A stretch of 64,000 nucleotides of DNA from Paracyclopina nana (lineage: Eukaryota; Arthropoda; Copepoda; Cyclopoida; Cyclopettidae): NCBI GenBank assembly GCA_019096065.1, contig JAGUCH010000006.1, positions 330,001-394,000 of the forward strand. Reading direction: 5' to 3'. The notes under the pieces were generated by a model. The model did not search any database and was not told the origin of the DNA. It saw only the letters and a program-made list of their open reading frames with translations. The position numbers and the translations under genes were made by a program. Below, in pieces: positions 39,325-53,224 of the stretch (the first letter of the stretch is position 1; the number at the start of each line of letters is the position of its first letter).

Positions 39325-41880
39325 GTAAGCAGGCATTTTCACGAAATTAAAGGGTGATGCAAATCTTTTGAAATATTGTTGACAACACAAATCTTATCTT
39401 GATTTTGGCTTGAAAAACACGAATTTTCACCCTTTGAGAATCACAATTGAGAATCTTGAAGATATGCATTAATTTATAGAGTATTTTTTTATAATAAGTA
39501 AAATCAGAGTTTTTTCAGCTTCCTGTTTTAACTTTGATTTGGTGGCATGAAAAATTAATGAAAGATTAATGAGTATCACGGTCTTCTTTGGAGCTAACCA
39601 AATATGGCACAAGTTGATTTACAGTCCAATCCAATCAGACAAATGTTTGAGATTTTCTCAGCACTCTGATAAAACTTATGAATAGAACTTTTTATCTGCA
39701 TACCTTGTTAAGCACATTTTTATGAATCATAACTTGAACTAATGCATTTTTGCATTTTAGCTTTGAAATTTTTTGCATTTTTCCAGGCTGATTTTAGTTA
39801 GGCAAAAGCCAAATATTTACTTTGCATAGCCATCTGTTCCACATCATTCTCATCTCTTTTTAAGCTGCTTATAATAGGTGTCAAAAGAATTTCGTAATCC
39901 TTTAGAAATGCAAAAAGAGCGCCGAAAATGGGGGTCAAAAGAGCTAATATGGCCTATGCTGCCAAGAAGGAGATTTTCACTTCACATTGTTTAAAAATGA
40001 GCCTGGAATTATCATTTATGCAGTCCATCTTCTTGGCAATAAAGGTCTGCATTGAAAAATTCTAGTTTCCATTTGGGAATTCAGTTAGCATAACCGCAAA
40101 GATTGAGGTCTTGCGGATACCTTAGAGCTTTTGGTAATTGATACCAATAAGCCGAGTTTGCGGCCTGCCGAATTTTCACATTTCACATTTTTGCAGCATA
40201 GCACCAAAATCCATTGAAAGCTGGGCCAATTGATGAGCTTTCCACGCCTGGCGCCGGAAAGCCTAACGGTTTTTGGCGTGGCGCCAGAGTGTCTAACGGC
40301 TTTTTCGCGAGGCGCCACTCTGTCTGCGAGCCCTTTTGAGTGTTATAAATGGGCTCAAGTTTAAATAAATGAGACGCACTCTCATAATTTCCTCTAAAAA
40401 GAAATCCCACTGAGGAGGGAAAATCTGTTAATAGCCCAAATGATTGAGTTAGCAGGAAGTCTTCAGCAATATTTTTCCACGCTGAGAAAGAAATCAAACA
40501 TATCAACAGGAAAAAATCCACATTTAGAATACCTTACAAAATGCTGATCAGGGACTTTTCTCTAGTTGTCTGCACACAGTGGCAAAAACATTGTTTCATC
40601 AAAAGAGAAAATCCAAGGAACAGACAATTTGTCATTTCAACAACAACATGCTGCATGGTTTTTGACTTAATGGCCCTTTTAAAAATTGTGCCCAGGAAAT
40701 GATTCAAAATTCTAATGAAGCCAAATATCCTGCCAAAAAAGGCTCTTCAGCCATCAATCACACTTTTGACACTTTTACCATATGAGATAGGCTAATTATT
40801 AGCTGTTTTTGGCCAAAGGCGCCACCAAGTCTAGACAGCGTCCAACGTCTTTTCCGCTTGGCGCCACCCAACTCTTTTGCCTAGCAAAGTCCCTTTTTCC
40901 TCGCAATTCCCTGAGAGATTAATGTGGGTGATATTTTTGTTTGTGTGGTCTTGAAACATATGTGTGACATCAGAGCATTGACAAGGTTAGATACACATCT
41001 TATTTTGGCAATTATCTGACAGTCATATCCCCACATTACTGCATTGTCCTCTCCTGACACACCCCAAACAAGGAAGACTACTACTTTTTACTTCAGCAAA
41101 TGAGCAGACTTTCTGGCGCCACTCGCGAAAAACCGTTACACCTTGTGTCCAGACATCATGGCGCCTCATTGCAATTCTTTCCCAATTTACTCTTGATGCA
41201 TGCTACTACACAAAAATGGATTGTTTTTGCAAAATGAAACCACCATTTGCCATGGCTAAATGCGAAAAATGCACAGTGGGCGTGAGGAGATCATATCAGA
41301 GTTTCAGATGACATTTTCTAACAATGCTCACTTCCCCTTTACCCACAGTGGACTAATGAAGCCTCAAAGGCCCCAATTACTTGGTAGTGAGTGCTTTGTG
41401 CCAACTGAGCCCCACTGTGGCCTCTTAAGTGTGCCAAAGTGAGCTTAAACAAATAAGGCTTTGGCTCTTCAGCTCAATGATATGGAACTCCTTATTATTT
41501 CTTCTGTAATGAAATAATTGCAGCAAGGCCATAATAATAAACTTTCAAACTTTCCACTCGGTGTGTACTGCACAAAATAGCTAATCTTGAATTCCTTTGT
41601 GAGGATTAAAAATAAGATGTCATCCATATGGTGTCATTTGTCGCATCTATTCACCTTTGCCAAAAGGGCGTTGCTCACTTTCAAAGTGTCAAAGCAAATT
41701 ATTATGTCAAGCCATCTCAATTCAATGAATATGTCTAGTTCATCATTGGCTTATTTGTGCTACAAAGCCTCTCCTGTCTCTCTTTTGCAAGCTTTTTTAA
41801 ATTGTTTCCAAACCTTTATTCCACTGGGAGCCAGAATTACATGGCAGGCTCTATTAAAGTTATTTTGTCAGCAAGTTTTT
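39325..41880. other. Gene-free region with repeated GGCGCCA segments
   Basis: Short stretches with GGCGCCA beside AACGGTTTTT or AACGGCTTTTT recur at 40,230-40,315, 40,820-40,870 and 41,115-41,135, some inverted. They look like decayed copies of a small repeat. No coding sequence is recognised. Confidence 0.4.
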
Positions 41881-42310
41881 ATTTTGGAAGGCTTTTAGTT
41901 TGATTGGCTGCTATTTTAGAATGCTTCTGTTTTTGAAGGCTTTGATTTTTGAAGGCTTTTATTTTGGAAGGCTTTATTTTGGAAGTCTTTATTTTGGAAG
42001 GCTTTTAATTTGATAGGCTGCTACTTTAGAATGCTTCTGTTTTAGAATGCTTCTGTTTTTGAAGGCTTTGATTTTGGAAGGCTTTGATTTTGGAAGGCTT
42101 TGATTTTGGAAGGCTTTATTTTGGAAGTCTTTAAGCTTGGAAGTCTTTTAGGTTGGAGGGCTGTTAATTTGGAAGGCTTTTATTTTGGAAGTCTTTATTT
42201 TGGAAGGCTTTAAGCTTGGAAGGCTTTTAGATTGGAAGGCTTTTGGTTTGGAAGGCTTTTGGTTTGGAAGGCTTTAATTTTGGAAGGCTATTAGCTTGGA
42301 AAGCTCTTAT
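41881..42310. repeat. Short-unit minisatellite (GATTTTGGAAGGCTTT type)
   Basis: Tandem variants of a 16-21 bp unit around TTTTGGAAGGCTTTTA, with decayed copies continuing to about 42,540. From there to 44,860 I see no gene or array. Confidence 0.9.
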
Positions 42311-44869
42311 AATGGATGATTATATAAATTAGCTGAATGTAGCTTGCAAGGTTCTCATGGCAAAGAGCCTTTATCATGATGAATTTGGGAAAGCTGTAAT
42401 CAATGAGGCTGTAATTTTGGAAGGCTGTTTCTATTGTAAGGTGTTAAATTAACATGGAATGCTACAATTTGGAGGGCTTTTATTGCCAAATAAAGGCTGT
42501 GAATTTGAGAGGGCACTAATTTTGGAAGGCTTAATAGGAATTAGAAAAATAGAAATTCCTCCGCGACTTGGCTGCACATGTCATGTTTGAGTGCTCTTGT
42601 TCAATTTGAAGCATATGTCTGTAAAAACCCATCAGAGCACAGTTATGGGTGATAAAAATTGCTTATTTGGGCTGATGTGTGAATTTTGGAGATACTTGAT
42701 GCTTTGAAGAGGGGAGGAGTGGCTCAACTTATGATAATTGAAACTGACAACATTTGAGCCTCATCTGGACAAAGGCACTTGAAATTGTTATTGTTTTGAC
42801 TCACTCTTCACTTACATCAGCTCACATTATAGAATAGTATATTTATTTTGGCAGAAAAAAGTTGATCTTGATTAGCAATAAGTTATAAGTTACCAAATGC
42901 AAGATGGCTATCTTTTTTGTGCAATTTATAATTTGAAACTTGAGAGGAATGTGCATTATTTTTTTCTTAATATTCCTAGGTGGAATTCAAGCTGATTTCT
43001 CTAATTGAATTTGAGGGCTTTGGTTGCATGTTGAGCAGTGCTGGCAAAAAGCCAATTTTCTCTCTGTCAGAAGCACAAAGAAAAGTGTGAACATTTTTGA
43101 AAACTGGCAAAGGAGGAAGGAATTAAAAGATGGCAGAAAACTTGTTTTTGTCATCACCTTCATTCATATCAGCAGTAACAAGCTTGGGGTGAAATTTGAT
43201 CTTTGATCCTGGATCAAAAGAAGCCTTTTTCCCAGGCTAATGACAAGAACATGACCAAACAAAGTCAAATAAGAACCCTCAAATATAATTAAGATGGCTT
43301 GAGTTTCCCCCAAAATTGATCGTGAGCTGGCCCCAAATGGAGATTCAAGGCTAAATAGCCTGAATTTGGTCATTATATGTGGCAATTATCACAATTAGCC
43401 ACTTGGTTGGTGACTTTGAAATGTCCAGAAATCTTGAACAAATCTGGAGGCAGGACACACCTTGAGTTAAATCAACTAGTTTAAGCAAAGAAATGTCGAT
43501 TAGCCTGCATTAAATTGCGCACACACCAATCGAAGCATGCATTGGTGCAAGGTTGATGACATAGTTTTGCCAGTCATGATAGTTAGGCCTCAGCGTATGT
43601 TGAACGTGCACACGAAAGTGAATCATTAAAATCTCAGCGTCATTTTTGCTCATGTTTTCCCACTGACAAATTTGGAAATTATGCACGCGACTTTCAAAAT
43701 GTGTTCAAGGGTATCTTGAGCCTTCGTGTATTGATTGTCGAGAGATGGATCTGAGAGATGCGTAACAAGGTTTCACTCCATTAGGCCCCGTGAAGCAATT
43801 CATGACTTGAGTTGGAAAAAATCGAAATCACTTATAACTTCAAATCAATCTTGCTCATATAGAGTGAAAATGGATTGCATTTCGAGCAGCAACTCTATCC
43901 ATCAAAAACTGATAACCCATTCAACGTGTTCTCAGCTCCACATCACGACAATTTCCAACTTGAGGAAAAAAATACCCTCGTGCACATTTTGCAAGATTTG
44001 TAGATAATTTCCAAATTCGTCAGTGGGCAAAATATGATTTGGGATGATTTTTCAAAAACGTTGAAAACTTCACGCTAACCCGCCAAAGTTGAATTCTTAT
44101 TTACGAAAACTAGTAAAATATCTAAACTTATAACAATTTTAATTGAACGCTTTAAACTTTGCTGAGCGCTTTTCAAAAAGTGGAAATAATGGTTGCGAAT
44201 AAGGAACTAGGTGGGTATGCTCAAACTTTGTCAGGCCCAGATATTTGATAGCAGGTTGACATTTTATGATTGTCATGCCTCACTTGCGATTTGCTGTTTG
44301 TGAGATCGAGGAGGAGGTCAAGCCTTATTTTAAAGGTCACTGTAAAAATTCAATGTAGGTATTGCACCATAAAAGTCACCTTTTGTGAACCAATTTATCT
44401 GAATGGCTCGCGCATCTATACAAAGTCATTCTAGTAGATATGGAAAAATGAGCTGGGGGAGATGATTGCCAACCAGGATTGCTCTGCCAAAATAATGTTG
44501 AAAATTCCCCCCAATGCCAAACAGCTCAATTCAATATCAAGTTTTGGCATTGAAAATCACCTTTCAAAACTCTCAATTGTTGTGGTCAAAGCTGAAAGCT
44601 GTCAGTTACTACACCTTGATCCATTTATGAAATCTTTACTTAGCCAACTTTTTCAAAGGCAAAATTCATTATAGTAGTATGAGTTTTCAGGCTGTGTAAT
44701 GCAGCATCAATTTCATGTTCAATGTCAAAAGATTAATGACTCTGGGAATAAAATGAAGCTTGAATACCAAGCCAATTTGGGAGCCATCTTTTACATGCAT
44801 CACAGTGGGCTCTTCATCAAAAATTTACCACCATGAACCAAATATTCTTGCATCAATTCATTAAGTAAA

Positions 44870-45260
44870 AATTCTCAAGCAACCTTAAGTCAACTTAATC
44901 ACAATATTAAGTCTTAGAATAGGTTAGTACTAAACTTCACGCAGCAACATTAAGCTTCTCAAGCATCCTTAAATCAACTTAAGTGTATATCTTGAAAAAA
45001 TCATTAAGTATCATTAAGTCAACTGCATCATCCTTAAGTCTTGCTAAGGCTAGGTTAGGAGTAAACTTAAAGCAGTTTAAGTCTTAAGTCAAAGTAAGTA
45101 AAAATCCTCAACTATCATTAAGTCAACTTAATCATCCTTAAGTCTTGCTAAGGCTAGGTTAGGAGTAAACTTAAAGCAGTTTAAGTCTTAAGTAAAAGTA
45201 AGTAAAAATCTTCAACTATCCTTAAGTCAACTTAATCATCTTTGATTCTTGCATATAGTT
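44870..45260. repeat. 104-bp tandem repeat
   Basis: The block beginning CCTTAAGTCTTGCTAAGGCT (near 45,032) recurs 104 bp later (near 45,136), with a diverged partial copy before and after. Each unit is itself made of TTAAGTCAAC-like subrepeats. Confidence 0.85.
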
Positions 45261-46919
45261 TAAGTAAGACAAAACTTAAAAAATGTCATTTCTAACATTT
45301 TTTAAGCTCTTAGGTTGACTGTGTGTGGCTGATGTCTACTTTTAAGCACTCAATAAAATGACAGCCACAAAAAACAACGGCTACATAGTATGATAATGCA
45401 TTAAAAGTGATGGCGTGGGCGTTGGAAAAAAGCGCGTGGCAATTTTTTTAAGGCGTCAAAAACCCATGCTCATTTGAAGGCATAAATCTTTTCTTTCATT
45501 ACAGGTAAGACCACAATCAAAACATCTGAGATTCTTCAAGTGTTCTTTTTAAAAGGGAAAACAGAATATCTTATTTTTGCAATTTATGTCAAAATGGAAA
45601 ACAGCTGTGAGAGTTTTTTTCGAGCTACCTACTCATTGGCCTCAATTAGCCAAATGACACACTGGAAATGCCATAAAAAAGCCTAACTGTACAACTTTTT
45701 TCTCTGCTGAGCTCTTTTAAAATGCAAAATGCTCACTTTTGTACCTAATGCATATAAGCTTTGGCAACATTTGTAGTTGAGGCATTTTGAATCATTTTTT
45801 GGACTGAAAAACAACTACGCCCGTTGCATGACAGCAAAAAGGTCAAAAGCTCCAAAATCTTGCTTTTGTATTTCACTAGCTACATCAAATTGGTCATCTT
45901 TTGCATGTAAACAATGAAGATTCCATATATGAACTTTCAATGATATAAAAGAAAAGTCAGCTGTCGCGAAATTCAGCTGGGCCCAAATTTCGCGCCATTT
46001 TTCCTGAATATTTACTTCAATGCAAAGCTCAGTTCTTTTAAAGTGCCATTGGATTTTTCATTAACTATCTAGATGTAAAAAGATCATGATGTCAGCTGTT
46101 GATTTTGATTTGAACTTAGTTGTCCTGCAGCTGGCGCGAAAATTCAAATTTTCAATTTTCGCGCCTTTTTCAAAAACCGTTAAGTATCTTGTAAGCTTAA
46201 TTTGAAATAGTTTTCATCAACAGCTGAAAAACGTCAGCTGAAGAATGTAAACAAAAATCAGCTGATTTTGAATTTGGCGCGCATTTTGAGCAGTAATTGC
46301 GAGGTTTTAGCAGCAAGTTGGGAATTTTGAAATAATTCAGTGGGGTGATCACGCCCAAAGATTGCGTGAGAGCCTTAAAAGCCTCTTCATTTTTGGATGC
46401 TGGTCAATTGACCTCGAAAAATGCCAAAATTGACGCCATACAAGTTGACATTGAAACTAGTTGTTGCTTTTAATTAAAACTATGCAGAAATGGGTGACAT
46501 TTGCCTCAAAATGTGACCTTTTTCCTCGGGCGACTTTTTCATAGATGTCTACACCAAAACCATTAGAAGCCTATGAATTTACTCGCTGAATCATTTCAAG
46601 GTTGAATTGATATAAACCCACCCATAGTGCACGAACAATTGGGCACTATGGGGAAAAATGGCATTAAAAGCCGCCGCCACAATGAGAGCTTAAAGTTTTA
46701 TTGTATTAGCGCCCTTCAGTGCACGCCATTCATAGGTAATAAAATCATAGAGATCTGTGGTGCACATTAATCAGGCCAGCGTTATTCAAAGCATGGTCAT
46801 CTATGAAGGAAGTTTTAAAGGGCAACGTTAAAATCTATATCTAGTATAAAGTAATCGCAATTTTATAAGTTCAGTTTTGTATATGAACGCAAGGACAATT
46901 TGAGCATGAAAACCTAAAG

Positions 46920-48010
46920 TGCAATCTTGAAAAACATGATTTTTTCACGAAAAAATCGTCGTGCTCAATGAGGAATTTGGTTTTGCTGGGTTCTTTTGTC
47001 AACTAATTTTGAGCAGATTGTTCGTTTTCATTCTAAAAATAAATAGTAATCATGTATCGATTTCATTGGGTCAGCCTGGATTTTAACATCTAATAACGTA
47101 AGAAAAAGCTCAAATATCGTTTGAATCAGTGAGTATTTTCGCCTTTTTACGTACTTCATGAGCAGTTGAAAAACTCGTCAAATACTAGGTTAGACTGTAT
47201 TCATAACTTGCATCGACGAAACCTTAGGAAAACTAGATTACGATACTTGTAAACATGATTTTTTCATCAAGAAATATGAATGTCTATTGAGGCATTTGGT
47301 TTTGATGGGTTCTCTACTCAACTAATTATGAGCAGATTGCGCACTTTAATTCTAAGCATAAATTATGATCATGTATCAATTTCTTTAGGCCAACCTTGAT
47401 TTTAACAACTAGAGATGGTACGTACTTATAAAAACTCAAATACTTTTTCAATCACTAAATGCAATGAATACGTCAGTCATGAATATTTCAAAAGAAATTG
47501 CTCACAAAATTACTGTATTTCTTTACTTGTAAATAATCACTACAGAATATCACAATATAATTTACAAAGTTTTAAAGCATCAATGAAACCTTTGGAAAAC
47601 TAGATTACAATATTTGAAAACATGATTTTTGCATCAAGGAATATTCAAGTCCAATGAGGAATTAGGTTTCGTAGGGTTCTCTTGTCAACTAATTTTGGGC
47701 AGATTGTTCGTTTTCATTCTAAAAATAAATAGCAATCATGTATCAAGTTCATTGGGTCAGCCTGGATTTTAACATCTAATAGCATTAGAAAAAGCTCAAA
47801 GATCGTTTGAATCAGTGAGTATTTTCGCCTATTTTACGTATTTCATGAACAGTTGAAAAACTCGTAAAATACTGAATTCATAATTGGCATCGATGAAACA
47901 TTAGGAAAACTAGATTACGATATTTGTAAGCATGATTTTTCATCAAGAAATTTGAATGTCTATTGAGGAATTTGGTTTTGCTGGGTTCTTTTGTCAACTA
48001 ATTTTGAGTG
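46920..48010. repeat. ~320-370 bp satellite-like tandem repeat, about 3.3 copies
   Basis: The landmark ACATGATTTTTTCA/GCATGATTTTTCATC occurs at about 46,936, 47,254, 47,622 and 47,932. Each is followed by GAATTTGGTTTTGCTGGGTT-like sequence and, in the full copies, by GGTCAGCCTGGATTTTAACA or a close variant. Copies 1 and 3 are the most alike. There is no shared open frame. Confidence 0.85.
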
Positions 48011-50060
48011 CATTGTGCTTATCGTTTGCTCCCGAATTCGTCATCCTCAAAATGCTCTTGATTTTTCTTCAAAATGACACGGATTTTTTAAAGCTCCACG
48101 AGCATGCACAGTTTGATATTTTGAGGGTCACCCTTTACAATATTATGATAATGGAGCTAATTTGCCCCAGCCAAAATTGCACTTCTCCACTTTTGTTGCT
48201 GTTACTGTGCTACATTGAATAATGCGAATAAACTGGATTATTTGCACTGCTGTTGAACCAGGCAATTAGAGTTGCAACTGGATTTTTTATCTATTTTTCA
48301 CCTTAAGCCACAACGCGCAAAAAGAGTGAAAAGGGTGCGGTAGTGTAATTTTCATGATGCATTTTGACCCAAATCATGTCAGTCTGCCAAAACAAATTAG
48401 CATCACCTAATTTACTATGTAGTCCCATTATCATGATGCCCCGTTCATTTAAGAAAAATATTTTAAATATCAATTTCTTAAGCCTTGAAGTTGAATAGCA
48501 GCAATTATTTGGATTTATCTCAGAATGAAAATGACAATTTACTTTAATGAAAATTAGTAATATTTGATTTTTGCTTTCAGGCTGAAAAATGTCAATTTTG
48601 GTGAAATTTGGATTTTTGGCGGTTAAAATTGAATTTCGCGCCAGAAATTTGATTTTAAACCAACTTTTCTATATTAATAACAAGGTAAACTGTTATCAAG
48701 ACCAAAACTTTTGAAAATTCCCTTTGCTTTAAAAAAAGGAATTTTTTTAAATATAAGGCCATTTTGGATATTTTTGAAGAAAAGTGAAATTATTTCCGGT
48801 GGGGCGCGCAAAAAAAAAAATTGGCACCAGCAAAAGCAGACCACCCAAAATGCCAAATTTGCTGTTGCATGCTCCGACCGAGTTCATTTTTAGCACAGTG
48901 GGCGGATCAAGGAGGTTTTCCCTCTTTGCTTGCCCCATTGTGATATTTCCCCCTTTACATGCTTTGAATGGCAATCGTGATCAAAACAGATTAAAAGAGA
49001 GTTTATTTATCTGGTTTTACAACATTTATGCCGAAAGTAAAATAGTTTCCAAAATTTCAAATTTCCCTTTGTGCGTACACTATTGCTATTGAAGTTGGCC
49101 TCCTTTTTCCCATTATTTGAGCATAAAATGCAATTCATGCTTCTCGTCAAATTGGGTGGTCAACAAAATAAAAATGCCTTTTGTCAGCTTTCATAAAGTG
49201 AAAGTACGAGAAAAAGGTGTCAAAAATGACTGGAGTATGTATTTTCAAATTCGGTGCGTTTTTCGGCCGTTTTTTCCCAGTGTGCAGTACTATTGAAGCA
49301 GAAAATCATTGAAACGAGCTTAAAGCTTTAGATTTTGTCATATAATGAGATCAATTTCGCATTTGTCAGACAGAATTATAAAACCTTGATGGAATTACCA
49401 ATCAAAATTTCAAAGTGAGGCAAAATTTCTGCCTAGTCATTCAGTAAACAAAAACAATCACTTTTTTAATCTGGGCCAAGAAATCTCGATGTGGAAGTTC
49501 GGGGCTAATTTCGGTCCAGCATTTAATGATCTCCTTGGTTTTGGTGGGTGGCCGAAATTATAAAATCATAAAATCACGCACATGTCCGGGGCACTCAAAA
49601 ATTATTTCACAATCTATGAAAAAGTCTTCTTCTTCCCTTTTTTTGTGTGTGTGCCTTAACTTTTCTGGTGGGGTAATTACCTTTTTAGGGCTAAATTACG
49701 GTTCATCATCTTCACGATCACGGGTTTTTAAATTGAGATAGCATTTAAAATGAGTCACCCATTAAGGCAATTTTCCGAAGATGTTGATATGCACATAGAC
49801 GTCCAAATCTTCCATGCGCTGGATGTTCGAGCGAAAACTCTTTTCTGTACGATCTTTTTAAAAATATGAAATAACATTAAAAGTATATTTTTTAGTCAAT
49901 TGAATAATTCAGTCTTTCAATTTGTTTAAAATTCCATAAAGTTGTTGAAATAAAGTAGTTTATTCAAACTAAGTAATTCATTGAAAATAAGTAATTTATT
50001 TAAACTAAGTAATTCATTGAAAATATGTAAAATTTTGACATTAGGCAATTTATTGTAATT
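48011..50060. other. AT-rich intergenic region, no gene recognised
   Basis: Short chance frames only. It contains CACAGTGGGCGG (48,893), a further member of the motif family that recurs across the right half of the window. Confidence 0.35.
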
Positions 50061-50063
50061 TAG

Positions 50064-50158
50064 CAATTTATCTGAATTAAGTAATTTATCTGAATTAAGT
50101 AATTTATCTGAATTAAGTAATTTATCTGAATTAAGTAATTTATCTGAATTAAGTATTT
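50064..50158. repeat. 18-bp minisatellite (GAATTAAGTAATTTATCT)
   Basis: Five near-identical tandem copies, with diverged TAAGTAATT-containing units flanking on both sides (about 49,960-50,230). Confidence 0.9.
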
Positions 50159-50320
50159 TTTCAAAATTAAGTAATATATCTTTAAGTAATTTATTCAATC
50201 AATTTCATGTAAGTATTCATTTAGTTTAAGTAATTCAAAGAATTCAATTTCATGACTTGTAACACGGTTTATTATGGGTTGGATCCAACCAAAAAAATCC
50301 AATTTAGATAATTTTTAAAA

Positions 50321-50371
50321 GAGCTCCGCTCGGTTGTCGCTCCGCTCGGTTGTCGCTCCGCTCGATCCTCA
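50321..50371. repeat. 16-bp GC-rich tandem repeat (CTCCGCTCGGTTGTCG)
   Basis: Nearly three copies of a CG-rich unit in otherwise AT-rich DNA, about 35 bp after a perfect 14-bp palindrome GGTTGGATCCAACC. Confidence 0.75.
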
Positions 50372-51224
50372 AAGCATATAAAAACCAGAGCAATAAAAGA
50401 GTTTGTATGAGGTCGAAAAGTGAAAATCGGTGCATGCATATCAAACTGGTTAACAATGTTTCCTTTGAAATCTGGAAGTGATGAAACCTCACAAATTACA
50501 TTTCACTTCTTTGCATCATCATCATGATGCCAATCAAAATTAACTCAAACTTTACGGCGTAAATGAAGCGCTGAGTCATTGAGTCAGCTGTTTGTTTACC
50601 CAAGGTCAGCTGACAACAGCTGTTTGTTTGCCTCTCAATTAAGATGCTGAGCCCAGATAAGGCTCTCGATTTAATTAAGCTTGTTACATGTGTAGAAGAA
50701 GCCTTAATTTGGATCTGTAGCAGCAGCTCCATAAAAGGGGTGATGCAAATAAAAAGTGAACAAATGTCAAGTTAAATTCAAGCACAGCTGCAGGGGGCTT
50801 TGAGGGGCCCAGTTTTGCCACACTGTGCATGGATGAGTGTGTGTGTGTGAAAATTGTGGATGGGGTCCCAACCATGAATTATTCAACACTTGAATTGCAA
50901 ACATGAAACCTTATAATTTCAAAATTTCCCCCTTCATTAAAAACATGCAACAATTTGAAAACCTCAGTCAGTAGTTGTACCAATTTAAGTCGCCTGTTTT
51001 TATTTTCCAATAGTATTTTAATGGTTGGAAAAATTTAAAAATCAAAATTTTGTATTTTTGGAAAAAGTTGAATTGGGCTGGAAAAAATTAAATTTGGAAC
51101 AATTGAAAATGTGTTTTTATTTGGCTTAGTCATGAGGTCACTTTTTGAGTTATGTTTACTTCTCAGGGAAGATAAAAAGATAAAATGTGCCATAACTTTT
51201 TGGACCCTACAATTGCAGATAATA

Positions 51225-51622
51225 TAGCTCGTTCTCATATTAGTTAAGCAAAGCTCTTAAAAGTTAAGCTAGGCGCTTTGAAGCGCATACCTCAGCAATT
51301 ACTGAGCCGATTGGAGCCAAAATTGGCAGGATTCTTCAATAAGAGTATCTACGGGTATGAACCAAATTTGGTAGAGATCCGAGGCCGCCATCTGGAGGCC
51401 GCTAAAAAGGCCAGCTTTGCTTAGCTTTTAAGGCGGGAAAAAATGGCCTCGACAAATCAGCCTTCAATCCGGACGAATTTTGGCATGAACAATATTAAGG
51501 GACTACTGAAGAATCCTGCAAAGTTTGGTGCCAATCGGCTCAGTAGTTGTTGAGATATGCGCCTTCAAAGAGCCTTGCTTAACATTATAGGAGCCTATCT
51601 AGATAAATATGAGAACGAGCTA
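51225..51622. mobile_element. TA-flanked foldback MITE of about 394 bp
   Basis: Ends GCTCGTTCTCATAT (51,227) and ATATGAGAACGAGC (to 51,620) are exact inverted repeats flanked by TA on both sides. Inner arms also pair: GAGCCGATTGGAGCCAAAAT with GTGCCAATCGGCTCAGTAGT reversed, and a GGCAGGATTCTTC-like block with GAAGAATCCTGC. There is no coding capacity. Mariner/Tc1-derived MITE by structure. Confidence 0.85.
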
Positions 51623-52450
51623 ATGTGAGTGCTATGGCATCATGATTTCATTTATGGTAATACATTAGCAGTATTTTTTCCTTTTGATTTCTGACGCATC
51701 TCTCTTGACGCGCGAGCGCCCATGACCCTTCATTCATCTTGATAAAAATGAGCTTTTTTGGCGGACTTTCTGCATTCCACACTGGGCCATAATATCCAAA
51801 AAAATTTTTTTAAATATAAAGCATAATTATTGCCAAAGCAGCAATAAATGGCAAACTTGCTTTCAAAAAGGCACTTTTTTGAAAATTGGCCACTTTTTAA
51901 AAATTCCAAAAAATATCCCAAAAAAATTTGAATTTTTAAAATAACTTTTGAAATAATTTGGATTTTAGATCGAAATTGAAAGTAGTCGATTTTTTGAAGG
52001 GTCAGACTCTTTTATAAGTGGTGCAGTACATGATTTTTAGGGCTGCCTATTAGATATAAAAGTTGGTATATGCAAAAGCGATCCATCACGATGGCCGCGG
52101 GGTCATTGGCCAACTCACGAAGTCCGTGATGAACTTTACGATCATGATTCTGTTGTTTGTCATCCTGAAACAAATTGATAAATATGTCTGTCATTTTGCC
52201 CAAATCATCACAATTTCCGACCAGAAGAAAAATCCTATTTGAGGAGTCGTTATTGTAGAGGTCAAATTTATAAAGGTTGGCCTGGGGCTTAATTTTGAGT
52301 GTGTTTATTTAAAAATGGACCCATCCATCAAAGTTGGACCACCCATTGAAAGGTCGTAAGAAAATAACTATTGACAAGTAACAATTGCTCGCTCAGAATT
52401 ATCCACCTTTTGTCAGTCAATCTCAAAGCTATAGCGCAAACAAAAGAAAA

Positions 52451-53185
52451 TGGCCAACAAACTGCTTTGCGTAATTAAAATGTACTTGTGAAAAAATCGT
52501 TGGCAGAATTCAGAGCTTCGGAGAAAATCAAACTCTACAACTCATTCGTTATGTTGTGATCCAAGCAATAATTTTCAGGAAAAGCAACATTTTCGTCATT
52601 GACTCAAGTTTGGTTTTTACAAGCCATCCTCTATTTCAGCCATGTTCAACTCAAAAATTAAGATGTTTTTCGTCAAATCGAGGGAGTGGCAACACCACTT
52701 GATTCAATTTCCATAATTTTCCCATTAACCTCGTCATAATGGCATAGCAGTGTTGTTTACAATTGACTCAGTAATTTATTGCAAAAGGCGAGAAAAAAGA
52801 AATTTGGGAAAGATTTGACGTGTTGCATGCTGAAGAAAACCATTGTGTAAATGATGCTAGTGATCATCAAGGTGCGAACAACTTCCGGAGTTTCCATTTT
52901 CATTCTTCATCAATATTCACCAGTTTGTTTACCTTTTTGAAAATTCACTCCCTCGATTTGACGACAAAAAACATCTTGATTCTCGAGTTGAACATGGCTG
53001 AAATAGAGGATGGTTTGCAAAAACCAAACTTGAGTCAATGACGAAAATGTTGCTTTTCCTGAAAATTATTGCTTGGATCACAACATAACGAATGAGTTGT
53101 AGAGTTTGATTTTCTCCGAAGCTCTGAATTCTGCCAACGATTTTTTCAGGAATACATTTTAATTTGGCAAATAAGTTTGTTTACC
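52451..53185. repeat. Long inverted repeat with ~235-bp arms
   Basis: The left arm, 52,451-52,688, and the right arm, 52,946-53,185, are highly complementary. For example GGCAGAATTCAGAGCTTCGG pairs with CCGAAGCTCTGAATTCTGCC, and CGTCAAATCGAGGGAGTG with CACTCCCTCGATTTGACG. The spacer is 257 bp. A transcript through it would form a long hairpin. No TA borders or coding sequence are clear. Confidence 0.9.
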
Positions 53186-53224
53186 ATTTGTGCGGAATTT
53201 TCGACGATTGGTTTTTATTGCTGA

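Noticed and set aside
47956..48222. 88-codon plus-strand frame
   Set aside because: It begins inside the fourth copy of a satellite repeat and shows no conserved features.
50064..50158. CRISPR-like array
   Set aside because: Directly adjacent 18-bp copies without spacers in eukaryotic DNA; a plain minisatellite.
52820..53041. 73-codon frame containing NMAEIEDGLQKPNLSQ
   Set aside because: Lies in the loop and right arm of the long inverted repeat; no homologous domain and no splice context.
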